From JAWKUK01 sp041398605 (GTDB taxonomy: Bacteria; Planctomycetota; UBA1135; GCA-002686595): a stretch of DNA of 64,000 bases. The notes beneath the pieces were generated by a model. The model saw only the letters and a program-made list of their open reading frames with translations, had not been told where the DNA came from and made no database searches. The stretch covers positions 124,001 through 188,000 of the forward strand of contig JAWKUK010000006.1 of NCBI GenBank assembly GCA_041398605.1, written 5' to 3'. The translations under genes were made by a program, and so were the position numbers. Positions 9,201 through 17,394 of the stretch are shown one piece after another. Within the stretch, counting starts at the first letter, position 1. Every line of letters begins with the position of its first letter.

Positions 9201-10346
9201 TCACTTGCCCGTCTCACCCACGGCGCGCCGCAGCTCCTCGGGCGAAGGCACCGCCCGCGCCCCCACCGCGCCCGACGCGATCTGCGACCAGGCCATGCTC
9301 GCCGGCAGCTGCGGCACGTCCAGCTTGCGCAGCGGCCGCCACGTCGCGAGGTCGATCTCGGTCACTCGGTCGTTGCGGAGCGTCGCGACGAACGCGGACT
9401 TGCCGCTCGGGTGCATCAGGAGCCGCGTCGGAAAGGCGCTCTTCCCAAAGCTGCCCGCGGTCGGGGCAGGGCGCGAGTCCGCCAGCTCCTGGGTGACCGT
9501 CTCCAGGTCGACGACGGTGTGGACGCGGCGCGTCTTCGCGTCGAACACGGAGATGTTGCCCTCCTGCATGTTCGTGACGAGGGCGAAGCGCCCATCGAGC
9601 GTAAAGGCGATGTCCGTCGGCATGGCGCCGCACGCGAACTCGACGACCTCGACCATCTCCTTCGTGTCGATGATGCTGATCGAGTTCACCTCTGCGTTGA
9701 CGACCCACGCTTCATCGAGGGTGGGGTGCAGCGCGATGCCCGTCGCGCCGCCGCCGGCCTCGATGGTCCGCACGATGCGCATCGTGGTCGTGTCGACGAC
9801 GCTGACGGTGCCCGACGTGGCGCTCGTGACAAACGCGTACCGCCCCCCGTGGCCGACGATCGTGCGCAACGGGTCGCGGCTATCGAGGCGCAGCTCGCCC
9901 TCGACGCGGCCGGTCTCGAGGTCGATGAGCAGCAGCGCGCCCTCGCCCGCACAGGCGACGACGACCTTGCCGCGGCCCTCGAGGAACGTCACGCCGGTCG
10001 GCCGGTGGTAGCGCCGGACCTGCTCCGTGCCATCGGGGCGCGTATGGCGCACCTCCAAGGTGATCGTCCGCGCCACCTTGTTGGCGGCCAGGTCGAGCAC
10101 CGTGATGGTCGTCCCCGACAGCTCATCGCCGCGGTTGGTCACGACCGCCGTGCGCCCGTCCTTCGACACCGCGACGTCCTCCGGCCCGAGCCCGACCCGG
10201 AACAGCGCCTCGCGCTGGCCCGTGTTCGGATCGACGAGGATCAACGCGTGCTCCTTGCCGCTCAGGACGAGCAACCGCTCCTGGTCCGCCTGTGCTGGCG
10301 CGGATCCGATGATCGAGAGGGCAATGGCAAGCGAGGCGATACGCAT
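9201..10346 (-). CDS. Secreted YVTN/YncE-type beta-propeller protein
   Basis: The ATG at 10346 gives 381 residues beginning MRIASLAIALSIIGSAPAQA, a signal peptide. The mature protein is a seven-bladed propeller of the YVTN/YncE kind. Repeated blade cores include ALILVDPNTGQ, TAVVTNRGDE, ALLLIDLETGRVEG, TVSVVDTTTMRIVRTI, SISIIDTKEMVEVVEF and NISVFDAKTRRVHTVVD. Each has the D-x-x-T-G or equivalent turn. Propellers of this class act as periplasmic or surface binding platforms; no catalytic residues are visible. The upstream open frame to 10502 lacks family-like sequence. The gene follows mraZ on the same strand, 198 nt downstream. Confidence 0.85.
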   Translation of the reverse strand: MRIASLAIALSIIGSAPAQADQERLLVLSGKEHALILVDPNTGQREALFRVGLGPEDVAVSKDGRTAVVTNRGDELSGTTITVLDLAANKVARTITLEVRHTRPDGTEQVRRYHRPTGVTFLEGRGKVVVACAGEGALLLIDLETGRVEGELRLDSRDPLRTIVGHGGRYAFVTSATSGTVSVVDTTTMRIVRTIEAGGGATGIALHPTLDEAWVVNAEVNSISIIDTKEMVEVVEFACGAMPTDIAFTLDGRFALVTNMQEGNISVFDAKTRRVHTVVDLETVTQELADSRPAPTAGSFGKSAFPTRLLMHPSGKSAFVATLRNDRVTEIDLATWRPLRKLDVPQLPASMAWSQIASGAVGARAVPSPEELRRAVGETGK

Positions 10347-10544
10347 GGGTCGAACTTCGAAGGCCCATCGACAGGTGCGCCTGGACACCTGAAGTCTTAA
10401 ATGCAACTTCCATGTTTGGGCCGCACTCGAGGACGCTCGCAGAGCGCATCGAGCCTCTTGCGGCGACGGAAAGGAGTCCCGCGGGGGAGTACCCCTACCC
10501 ACCCCCGCGGTTCTCTGGCGATCGACCCCCTCGGTCGAAAGCCC

Positions 10545-11039
10545 TCACCCGCACGGCTCGGCGACCCCTTCGCCGAGCAGTGCGTCGAGTCCCGGCCCGA
10601 AATCGTCCCGAACAGCAGCCCCGAAGCCGGCCCACCCCGCCGGACTCCAGACGCGGATCTCATTGAACCCGCCGACGAGCACCACTTCCCGTCGCTCGGA
10701 CTCATTGCGGTCGACGCCGATCGAGGCCAGGAGCGTGTCCGGGATGCGGACGCGACCTGTCTTGTCACAGCGGACCGAGGAGGCATGGGCGGCCAGGAAG
10801 AGCAGGGTGCGCCTCTCCCTCTGTGTGGCCGCGGGACGGGCGCGGAGCGCGGTGATCCACGCGTCCCAGTCCTCCTTCTCACGCAAGCAGAGGCTGCCGT
10901 CGGGCTCGAGGTTCGCCATCAGTCGGAAGTCCGTCGCTCGAGGGTTCAGCTCGTCGCGCAGGGCGCTCGGAAGCTGGATCCTCCCCTCGGGATCGATCGT
11001 GCACGAGTGCACGCCCAGGAGCTGGTGGGACGATGACAT
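10545..11039 (-). CDS. mraZ: MraZ-like SpoVT/AbrB-fold transcriptional regulator
   Basis: A 164-residue protein starting MSSSHQLLGVHSCTIDPEGR. It has two AbrB-like half domains, the mark of MraZ: IDPEGRIQLPSALRDEL near residues 16-32 and CDKTGRVRIPDTLLASIG near 100-117, both with the D-x-x-GR-(I/V)-x-(L/I)P core. In most bacteria MraZ represses the division and cell-wall (dcw) cluster and lies directly upstream of rsmH (mraW). Here no rsmH or ftsL follows; the next gene is a propeller protein. It is therefore an orphan copy or a paralogue with another target. The ATG at 11039 is used because the upstream continuation of the frame is not family-like. The upstream region holds a large inverted repeat that could be regulatory. 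Confidence 0.8.
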   Translation of the reverse strand: MSSSHQLLGVHSCTIDPEGRIQLPSALRDELNPRATDFRLMANLEPDGSLCLREKEDWDAWITALRARPAATQRERRTLLFLAAHASSVRCDKTGRVRIPDTLLASIGVDRNESERREVVLVGGFNEIRVWSPAGWAGFGAAVRDDFGPGLDALLGEGVAEPCG

Positions 11040-11450
11040 CAGGGTGCGAGAGCCGGGGCTCGACGGCGGAACGATATCCAAAATCGACCCACTTGGATAG
11101 GCTTCTTGAGTCCATCGATGTGGAAAACTGGCGGGGCACCCCAAAATGACCCCGAAGCGCGCCAGGTTTTCCACGCAGCAGAAAGTTTTCCCCCAAAATC
11201 GCCCCCACGAGAGGTTCGGCGTACGGAGGCCTCCATTCGGACCCCCATTGGGGCGCACTTGGTGCCCAGCTGAAGCGTCGGGGAGGCCCCGTTGTGCACC
11301 AACTGTCCACAGCGCCCCCTCCGCCAACGTGCGCCCTGAAAAGATTGTGGACCGGCGCCCGCGGCAGTTCGCCTCATGCGATGCTGGGGGGGCACGGCGC
11401 CTGCCCCCCCGCTCCCCCTCCCCCGCTGGCAACCGCCAGATTGGCCCGCG
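11040..11450. other. Divergent intergenic region between mraZ and the AraC gene
   Basis: 411 bases without a convincing gene, visibly richer in A and T runs than the surroundings. They hold the inverted repeat at 11120-11174, runs of TGGGG on the minus strand near 11150 and 11189-11207, and several TTTTCCACA/TGTCCACA-like words. Promoters of both divergent genes must lie here. Confidence 0.6.
11120..11174. promoter_or_regulatory. Long inverted repeat upstream of mraZ
   Basis: The left arm GTGGAAAACTGGCG (11120-11133) pairs with the right arm CGCCAGGTTTTCCAC (11160-11174), with one unpaired base. The spacer is 26 nt. In the mraZ direction it would sit in the leader about 80-135 nt before the start codon, so it could be an mRNA hairpin or a protein-binding site. 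Each arm also contains a TTTTCCAC word close to the DnaA-box consensus. Confidence 0.6.
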
Positions 11451-12350
11451 ATGACCGCTCGGATCCGCGTCCCATCCCAACCCCGAACGGAGCCGGTCGA
11501 GATCGTCTTCCCGGCCTGGGGTGTGGATGTCTTCGAGAGCCACCACGCAGACGGCTGGCGCATGGACCCGACCACGCACACCTTCCTGAAGGTCGTGTTT
11601 GTCCTCCATGGGCGCGGCGCGCTCATCACCGGTGAGGGGCGCAGGGAGTGCCAAGCGGGGCAGGCCGTCGTCGTCGACCCCGGTTGGACCCACCGCCTCG
11701 AAGACAGCACGGACGCGCCGATGTCGCTCTACGTCGTCGCGATTCAGCAGCCGCTGCTCGACCTCGCTTGCGTCGATGGGGCCTCGCTGCCGCGGGGCGT
11801 CATCGAGCTCGCGCCGAATGAGGCCGCGCGCGTCGAACGCGGGATGCGCCGGCTGCTGTACGAACAGTCGCTCGAGCAGCCGACGACGGGGCCCTCGATC
11901 GTGGCCCAGGCCCTGCACCTGCTGGTCGAGTTCGCGCGGATCGAAGCGAGCCCGCCGCGCCCGACGCACCCCACGGGCCCGCAGCGCACGAAGCGGCCCG
12001 CGCCTCGGTCAGGCGACAGCGCCGAGCGCATGAGCGCGTATATCAGCGAGCTCGGCCAGCACTTCTTCGAGGCGACGAACCTCGACTCGGCCGCGTCGAG
12101 CCTCGGGCTGTCGCGCCGGCGCTTCACGCAGCTCTTCCGGGACGCAGTGGGAACGTCGTGGCTCGCGTATGTGCGCAAGCTGCGGATCGATCACGCCAAG
12201 CGCCTGCTGCGCTCGACGGAGCGCACGGTCCTGTCTGTCGCGTTCGAATGCGGATTCGACGACTTGTCGACGTTCTACCGCGCGTTCAAGCGGGAGACGA
12301 GCGCGAGCCCGAACCATTGGCGCGATGCGCCGCCGACCTCCAAGCGCTGA
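11451..12350 (+). CDS. AraC-family transcriptional regulator with cupin sensor domain
   Basis: The ATG at 11451 gives 299 residues. The N-terminal part (about 10-120) is a cupin-like ligand domain with KVVFVLHGRGALITG and AVVVDPGWTHRLED. The C-terminal third has the two helix-turn-helix motifs of the AraC family: LDSAASSLGLSRRRFTQLFR, then KRLLRSTERTVLSVAFECGF followed by DDLSTFYRAFKRETSASPNH. The ligand is unknown. The neighbours are mraZ (divergent) and a chalcone-isomerase-like gene (same direction, 51 nt downstream), which is a possible target. Confidence 0.9.
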   Translation: MTARIRVPSQPRTEPVEIVFPAWGVDVFESHHADGWRMDPTTHTFLKVVFVLHGRGALITGEGRRECQAGQAVVVDPGWTHRLEDSTDAPMSLYVVAIQQPLLDLACVDGASLPRGVIELAPNEAARVERGMRRLLYEQSLEQPTTGPSIVAQALHLLVEFARIEASPPRPTHPTGPQRTKRPAPRSGDSAERMSAYISELGQHFFEATNLDSAASSLGLSRRRFTQLFRDAVGTSWLAYVRKLRIDHAKRLLRSTERTVLSVAFECGFDDLSTFYRAFKRETSASPNHWRDAPPTSKR

Positions 12351-12401
12351 CCGTGTAGGCTGAGCCGGCCACTCGTCCACGCGCGCCACCAGAAAGTCGC
12401 C

Positions 12402-13154
12402 ATGACCATAGCCCTCGCTCTCTTCGCCACGCTCGCGCTCACGCAAGAGCTCCCGCCCGCCAGCTACGCCGCCACGTCACACCACGCGACGCAGGAGCAG
12501 GTCGCGACCGTCAAGGAGCCCGAGTCCGGGCACTTGTACGACGTGACCCAACCGGTCCTCGGTGGAGACAGCCAGCTCAGCCTGACCGGGACCGGCATCC
12601 GCGAGAAGACGATCTTTGCGGTCAACGTGTACTCGTACGGCCTCTACATCGACAGCAAGAAGGCGCGCGAGCTCTTGGCGAAGTGGCAGGGCAAGAAGGC
12701 CAAGGAGCTGCAGAAGGACGACGCGTTCTACACGGCGCTGATGGACGACGCGATCACCAAGGAGCTGCGGATCAAGTTCTGCCGCAACGTCGACGCCGAC
12801 GACGTGCGCAGCGCCTTCGAGGACTCGCTCGCGCCGCGCATTCTCGAGTACAAGAAGGACGAGAAGGGCACCAAGGAGGAGAAGCTCGCGGTCTTGGAGG
12901 AGTTCCGCAAGCTGTTCACGCTCGACAAGGTGAAGGACGGCAACGTCCTGCGGTTCGCTTGGCATCCGGGCGGCAAGCTGCACTCGTCGATCAACGGCGA
13001 GGTGCAGGCGGTCATCGAATCGAAGGCCCTGTGCTGGGCGCTGTTCGATGTCTACCTCGGCAAGAAGCCGATCAGCTCGGGCGGCAAGAAGCGCCTGGTC
13101 GAACGGATCCCGGAGCTGATCGCTGCGGTCGCTGCGCCGGCCGACAAGCGATAG
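12402..13154 (+). CDS. Chalcone-isomerase-like exported protein
   Basis: A 250-residue protein with a short signal peptide (MTIALALFATLALTQELPPA). After about residue 50 it has the bacterial chalcone isomerase-like pattern: LTGTGIREKTIFAVNVYSYG and LYIDSKKA, then a helix with LRIKFCRNVDADDVRSAF, and a late GEVQAVIESKALCWALFDVY strand/helix. It ends with LGKKPISSGGKKRLVERIP. In bacteria such proteins are mostly non-catalytic, with proposed lipid or fatty-acid binding; that role here is inference. The length is normal. It may be co-transcribed with the AraC gene. Confidence 0.8.
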   Translation: MTIALALFATLALTQELPPASYAATSHHATQEQVATVKEPESGHLYDVTQPVLGGDSQLSLTGTGIREKTIFAVNVYSYGLYIDSKKARELLAKWQGKKAKELQKDDAFYTALMDDAITKELRIKFCRNVDADDVRSAFEDSLAPRILEYKKDEKGTKEEKLAVLEEFRKLFTLDKVKDGNVLRFAWHPGGKLHSSINGEVQAVIESKALCWALFDVYLGKKPISSGGKKRLVERIPELIAAVAAPADKR

Positions 13155-13255
13155 CGCCCCATGGCGACAGGTCCCCACACTTGGGGGCTCAGGACGACAT
13201 CGAAGGGACGCGCCCCAGCCGCGCGCGGGGGGCGGAACACCCGCAGGCGCGCCCG

Positions 13256-13510
13256 TCAATCTTTGCGCGAGCCCGCGTTGTCGCCGCCGCCGGCCACCAT
13301 GCGCAAGATCGCCACGGTCGCGACGGTCGCGCCGACGACGGCCAGGGTGGCGAGGACGCCGCGCGACGTCACATCCTCACATTCCCCGCGCCGCCTGGGG
13401 GCGCCGCTAGCGACCGAGACCGCGATGAGGAGCGCGCGCAAGTTCGTCACAGCTGGAGGATCGAGCGCCCACGTGAGCCGACGGCTGCGGTCCGATGAAG
13501 TCGGGCTCAT
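13256..13510 (-). CDS. Possible small membrane protein
   Basis: An 84-residue open frame between the chalcone-isomerase-like gene and the histidine kinase gene. Its only notable feature is a C-terminal hydrophobic stretch (TSRGVLATLAVVGATVATVA) followed by a polar tail GGGDNAGSRKD, consistent with one membrane helix. The N-terminal half is arginine/serine-rich and may not be translated. No family recognised. It may be spurious; the rest of 13155-13548 shows nothing else. Confidence 0.3.
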   Translation of the reverse strand: MSPTSSDRSRRLTWALDPPAVTNLRALLIAVSVASGAPRRRGECEDVTSRGVLATLAVVGATVATVAILRMVAGGGDNAGSRKD

Positions 13511-13548
13511 GTGCGACCATGGGACCGCCGTGCGCTGAGGTCAGGGCC

Positions 13549-15141
13549 TCACGCCGCGCCGATACCGTCGGGCTCATCGGTTGACGATCGCGGCCCCGGA
13601 CCGTCGTCGGCGCTGTCGTCCAGGGCGTCCTCCGGGTCATGGGGCCGCTCGATCGTCAGGGGCAACCGCACGACGACCTCACACCCCCCATCTGGGTGAT
13701 TGCCGATCGAGATTTGTCCGCGATGGAGCTCGACGACCTTCTGCGCGATGGCGAGCCCGATCCCGCTGCCGCGGCCCTGACGCTTGGATTCGGCGCTCTG
13801 CACGAAGGGCTCGAACACACCCTCGATGAGCGACTGGGGGATGCCCGGTCCGCGATCGCGGACCCGGATGACCGCGTGCTCGGCCTCTTCGCTCAATGCG
13901 ATCGTGACGACGTCGTTCGGCGGCGAGAACCGGACGGCATTGCGCACGAGGTTGTCGACCATCGAAGTCACGAGCTCTGGATCGCCCTCGAGCGCGATAT
14001 CGCCGTCCTCTGGGAGGTTCAGCACGATCCGGACGCCATGGCCCTGGGCGGCGCCCTGCGCGAGCTGCACCACGTCGATGGAGAGGTCGAAGAGCGACAA
14101 TGGCATGACCATCCCGCGGCGCTCCTCCCAATCCATGCGCGCCAGCGTCAGGAAGCTCTGGATCTTCTTGCCGAGGCGCGACATCTCATCCCCGGTGTTG
14201 CGCACAAACGCCGCGTACTCCGCGGTGTCACGCTCGCGGATCGCGAGCTGGCGGGCCTCGGCCAAGACGGTCGCGATGGGTGTCCTCAGCTCATGCGTGA
14301 CGTTGCCGATGAACAGGTCGAGCGCGTCATAGCCTGCCTCCAGGCGGCCGAGCGCCTCGTTCAGCGAGCGGCGCGCGCCCTCGACCTCGAGCTGTCCGCC
14401 GCCCGCCTCGAGGCGGCCGTCGCGACGCTCGGGTGAGATGTGGCGCGCCGATGCCGCGAGCTCGATCAGGGGGCGCAGCGCTCGCCCGAGCACGACCCAC
14501 GCAGCCAGCGCCGCCGACAAGAGGCCGATGATCGCGACCCATGCGACCGCGCGCAGCACAGCAGGCGGCGCTGCCGAAGGCGCAGAGCTCGCGCCGATCA
14601 AGAATGCGGAGCGTCCAAAGAGGTCGCTGAACGGCACGGCTGCGCCGACGACGGGCCAGGTGGGCAGGAGCTCGAAGCGAGTCTCCTTGCGGCTGACCTC
14701 AGGCGCCGACTCCGCGCGTGAGATCGAGTCGGCGCCCCCCTTGGGCGCTGACGGCGTCGCCGGGTCGAGGAGCTCGACATGGTCCAACGTCCAGGTCGCG
14801 TGGCCATCGCGAATCAGCGCCTCGACGGCGTGCGCAGGGAACACGGGGTCATCACCGGCGACCCGGGTCCCGTCCGCGACGACGACAGTGAGGACGTCGA
14901 GATCCGCGCGAAGCGCGAGCAAGCGCAGCTCTTCGCTGCGCCAGCGAAAGATGTCCCGGGTCTCGAGCAGTGGCCGGAGCCCGGCCACAGCATTCGTGAG
15001 GCGGCGCTCGGCCGTCTCGATGAGCGGCTCCTCGCGCGAGACCCAATAGGCGAAAACGACCGCGCTCTCGACGGCGACGAGCGCGACGACGAACCAGAGC
15101 GTGAGCTGGAGCCGGAGTGTTCTGCGCCTGCGCAGCGGCAT
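13549..15141 (-). CDS. Membrane sensor histidine kinase
   Basis: A 530-residue kinase. Two membrane helices (about 11-33 and 195-218) flank a periplasmic sensor region, followed by a HAMP-like linker. The dimerisation helix has the H-box VTHELRTPIA, with the phosphoacceptor His at about 283. The ATPase domain has the N-box DNLVRNAVRFS, G1 DRGPGIP, F-box FEPF and G2 GRGSGIGLA. It should autophosphorylate and pass the phosphate to the OmpR-type regulator encoded 7 nt upstream in the same operon. The signal is unknown; no known sensor domain is evident in the periplasmic part. The acidic tail after the ATPase domain is unremarkable. Confidence 0.93.
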   Translation of the reverse strand: MPLRRRRTLRLQLTLWFVVALVAVESAVVFAYWVSREEPLIETAERRLTNAVAGLRPLLETRDIFRWRSEELRLLALRADLDVLTVVVADGTRVAGDDPVFPAHAVEALIRDGHATWTLDHVELLDPATPSAPKGGADSISRAESAPEVSRKETRFELLPTWPVVGAAVPFSDLFGRSAFLIGASSAPSAAPPAVLRAVAWVAIIGLLSAALAAWVVLGRALRPLIELAASARHISPERRDGRLEAGGGQLEVEGARRSLNEALGRLEAGYDALDLFIGNVTHELRTPIATVLAEARQLAIRERDTAEYAAFVRNTGDEMSRLGKKIQSFLTLARMDWEERRGMVMPLSLFDLSIDVVQLAQGAAQGHGVRIVLNLPEDGDIALEGDPELVTSMVDNLVRNAVRFSPPNDVVTIALSEEAEHAVIRVRDRGPGIPQSLIEGVFEPFVQSAESKRQGRGSGIGLAIAQKVVELHRGQISIGNHPDGGCEVVVRLPLTIERPHDPEDALDDSADDGPGPRSSTDEPDGIGAA

Positions 15142-15148
15142 CAGGACC

Positions 15149-15826
15149 TCATTGATCCACCGCGCCGAACCGATACCCAGTACCGACGACTGTGTGAATG
15201 AGAACGGGCGTGAAGGAGCGGTCGATCTTCTTGCGAAGGTTCGAGATGTACACGTCGACGACGTTGCTCGAGGGCTCGTAGTTCATGTCCCAGACCTTCT
15301 CGGTGATCACGCTCCGCGAGAGCACTCGGTCGGGGCTGCGCATGAAGAACTCCAGCAACGCGAACTCCTTGGCCGTGAGCGCGAGCTTCTCGCCGGACCG
15401 GACCACCGTCCGCTTCGCGAGGTCCATCTCCACGTCGGCGTACGTCAGCCGCACCGCCTCGGTCGCGGTGCCGCGGCGCAAGAGCGCGCGCACTCGCGCC
15501 AACAATTCGTCGAGCTCGAACGGCTTGGTCAGGTAGTCGTCTGCGCCCGCGTCGAGCCCCTCGACCTTCTTTTGGGTCCCCGACAGCGCGGTCAAGAGCA
15601 GCACCGGCGCCGCGATCTCCATCTTCCGCAAGTTACGGCACAGGTCCACGCCGTCGCGGTCAGGGAGCATGATATCGAGGATGTACAGGTCGTAGACGTC
15701 CGCGCACGCGAGCTCTTCGGCCTCGAATCCAGTATGCGCAACGTCAACGCTGTAGTCGTACTCGGTCAGCGACTTCTTGATCGAGCTCGCGAGCTTAGGG
15801 TTGTCCTCGACGACTAGGATTCGCAT
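15149..15826 (-). CDS. OmpR/PhoB-family response regulator
   Basis: The ATG at 15826 gives MRILVVEDNPKLA and 225 residues. The receiver domain has the acidic pair in VVEDN, phosphoacceptor Asp51 in LYILDIMLPD, Thr in LLLTAL and Lys in YLTKPFE. The C-terminal winged helix has EFALLEFFMRSPDRVLSRS, then VVDVYISNLRKKID and VGTGYRFG, typical of the OmpR/PhoB group. It pairs with the downstream kinase gene in a two-gene operon; the kinase start is 7 nt past its stop. Targets are unknown. Confidence 0.95.
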   Translation of the reverse strand: MRILVVEDNPKLASSIKKSLTEYDYSVDVAHTGFEAEELACADVYDLYILDIMLPDRDGVDLCRNLRKMEIAAPVLLLTALSGTQKKVEGLDAGADDYLTKPFELDELLARVRALLRRGTATEAVRLTYADVEMDLAKRTVVRSGEKLALTAKEFALLEFFMRSPDRVLSRSVITEKVWDMNYEPSSNVVDVYISNLRKKIDRSFTPVLIHTVVGTGYRFGAVDQ

Positions 15827-16018
15827 GGTGTTCGGCAATGTAGCAACCATTGGGATACGCAGTCAGAGCGCCACACGGGCTGGAGCCGTTCGCGTGGGGT
15901 CTGCGACAGGCGCGTAGCATGGCCTGGACCCCTGATTCCCGCGCCCCAGTTCAGATGAGGCCGCCTTCATATGCCTCGCTTGCCCGGGTCCGGACGCCCT
16001 GCCCCGCGGCGGTGGCGA

Positions 16019-16047
16019 GCCAGGCCAGGCTCGACGGCTGGCCTGGC
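16019..16047 (-). terminator. Hairpin downstream of the PRC-barrel gene
   Basis: A perfect 10-bp stem, GCCAGGCCAG (16019-16028) with CTGGCCTGGC (16038-16047), and a 9-nt loop. It sits about 63 nt past the stop of the minus-strand PRC-barrel gene and upstream of the response regulator. No T tract follows, so termination is likely but not certain. Confidence 0.4.
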
Positions 16048-16109
16048 CATGGTCACGCGGCGCCGCGCTCTGCGCTTAGCGGCATCGTTGCCCCGCTCGA
16101 ACCGCTCGA

Positions 16110-17111
16110 TCAGCCACGAGCGCCGTCATTGTCGGGCCGATTCACCGCGTCGAGGCGCGGGTAGTGGCGATCGACCGTGGCGCGGAACTCCGCGTTGCCG
16201 AGCGTCATCCCCGTCGCCAGATCGAGGGCCGGCGCCGCCGCGAGCGCAGCGTTGGTCGCCGGCGCGACGAAGTACAGCGTATCGCCCTGCACGTCGACGT
16301 TCGGCGCGACAGCCGAGAGCGGGAAGACCAACATGCGATCCCCGTGCTTGAACGTCAGGTACGACACTTCGCCCGTGGACAAGTTGACCCAGGCCTCATC
16401 GATCGAGCCCAGCGCCTGACCGGCCACCGGCTTCATGCCTTCGTCCGTCGATCCGAGCGCAGCGCGGAGCTCGAGGTCGTCGAACTCGGACCCCATGACC
16501 GCACCTGTGACGCGGGCGTGGGCCTCGCGCGTCTGCTTCTCGCCCTTCTCGCCTTTCTCGCTCTTCTCGCCCTTCTTGCCGCCTTCCTCGCTACCGGCCT
16601 TCTTGCCGCCGGCCTCGCGCGCTCGGGCACGCTCGTTGGTCACGCCCGCGACGATCGCCTTGCAGTGGAAGGGCTCGAGCGCCTCTTCATCGAGCGTCGC
16701 GATCCTGCCAAAGTCGGCCTCCGAGTGGTCCATCCAAACCGTACACGCGCCCTTCGCATCGTGGAGGAAGTTCATGTCACGGAACTCGACGCGCCGCAGG
16801 GTGTCGCCGAAGCTGCCGATGCCGCCGCTCGACAGGATGACGCCCGTGATGCGCCCAGTCCGTGCGTCGAGCACGACGTCGCGAATATCGGCGAGGTCGT
16901 GGCGCTCGTTCTTGTCCGCGGAGTCCGGCTTCGACCAGACGTCCATCCCGATGAGCTCGCTGATCGAAGCGAACTTCGCGCCCTCCGCGGCGGTGAGCTG
17001 CGCGCCCGTGGCGTCCGCGCGGCGCACGTCCTTGACGTCCTGTGCCCCAGCAAACGCAAGGGTCGGACCGACGGCGAGGGCGAAGACAATGTTGAGTCGT
17101 TGTTGTTTCAT
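16110..17111 (-). CDS. Exported PRC-barrel domain protein
   Basis: The ATG at 17111 gives 333 residues with a signal peptide (MKQQRLNIVFALAVGPTLAFAGA). Two PRC-barrel-like regions are visible. The first is near residues 45-110 (SISELIGMDVWS, IRDVVLDARTGRITGVILSS), the second near 210-285 (AGQALGSIDEAWVNLSTGEV, MLVFPLSAV). Between them is a lysine/glutamate/glycine low-complexity linker built of KGEK units. PRC barrels bind proteins or RNA, or stabilise photosynthetic complexes; export and duplication suggest a periplasmic scaffold. That role is inference. It is monocistronic on the minus strand. Confidence 0.75.
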   Translation of the reverse strand: MKQQRLNIVFALAVGPTLAFAGAQDVKDVRRADATGAQLTAAEGAKFASISELIGMDVWSKPDSADKNERHDLADIRDVVLDARTGRITGVILSSGGIGSFGDTLRRVEFRDMNFLHDAKGACTVWMDHSEADFGRIATLDEEALEPFHCKAIVAGVTNERARAREAGGKKAGSEEGGKKGEKSEKGEKGEKQTREAHARVTGAVMGSEFDDLELRAALGSTDEGMKPVAGQALGSIDEAWVNLSTGEVSYLTFKHGDRMLVFPLSAVAPNVDVQGDTLYFVAPATNAALAAAPALDLATGMTLGNAEFRATVDRHYPRLDAVNRPDNDGARG

Positions 17112-17394
17112 GTGCTTGGGCCGACCTGGTGGCCGGCGCGTGAATCGGACGAGCGGACCTGCCCCCGGCGAAAGCTCGCCTTGATTGCGGGGTAGGGCTC
17201 GATCGACGAGGAGCACTGTGGGCACGCGGCGTGAGGACGCGATCGACATGGGGTGGATTCGCACTCATGAGCGAAGCGTGTCCGAGACATGTGCGTCACA
17301 GCGCAGCCTCAAGCGGCTTGCCCCGCGGGCCAGGCTGCCCTGCGCGACAACGAACGCCCGTGGAGACACGCGCGCTCGGGCGAGCCACAGCCGC

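Noticed and set aside
11040..11969. N-terminal extension of MraZ through the divergent region into the AraC gene
   Set aside because: The extra 310 codons are not MraZ-like and run antisense to the AraC cupin domain; MraZ proteins start close to the first AbrB motif.
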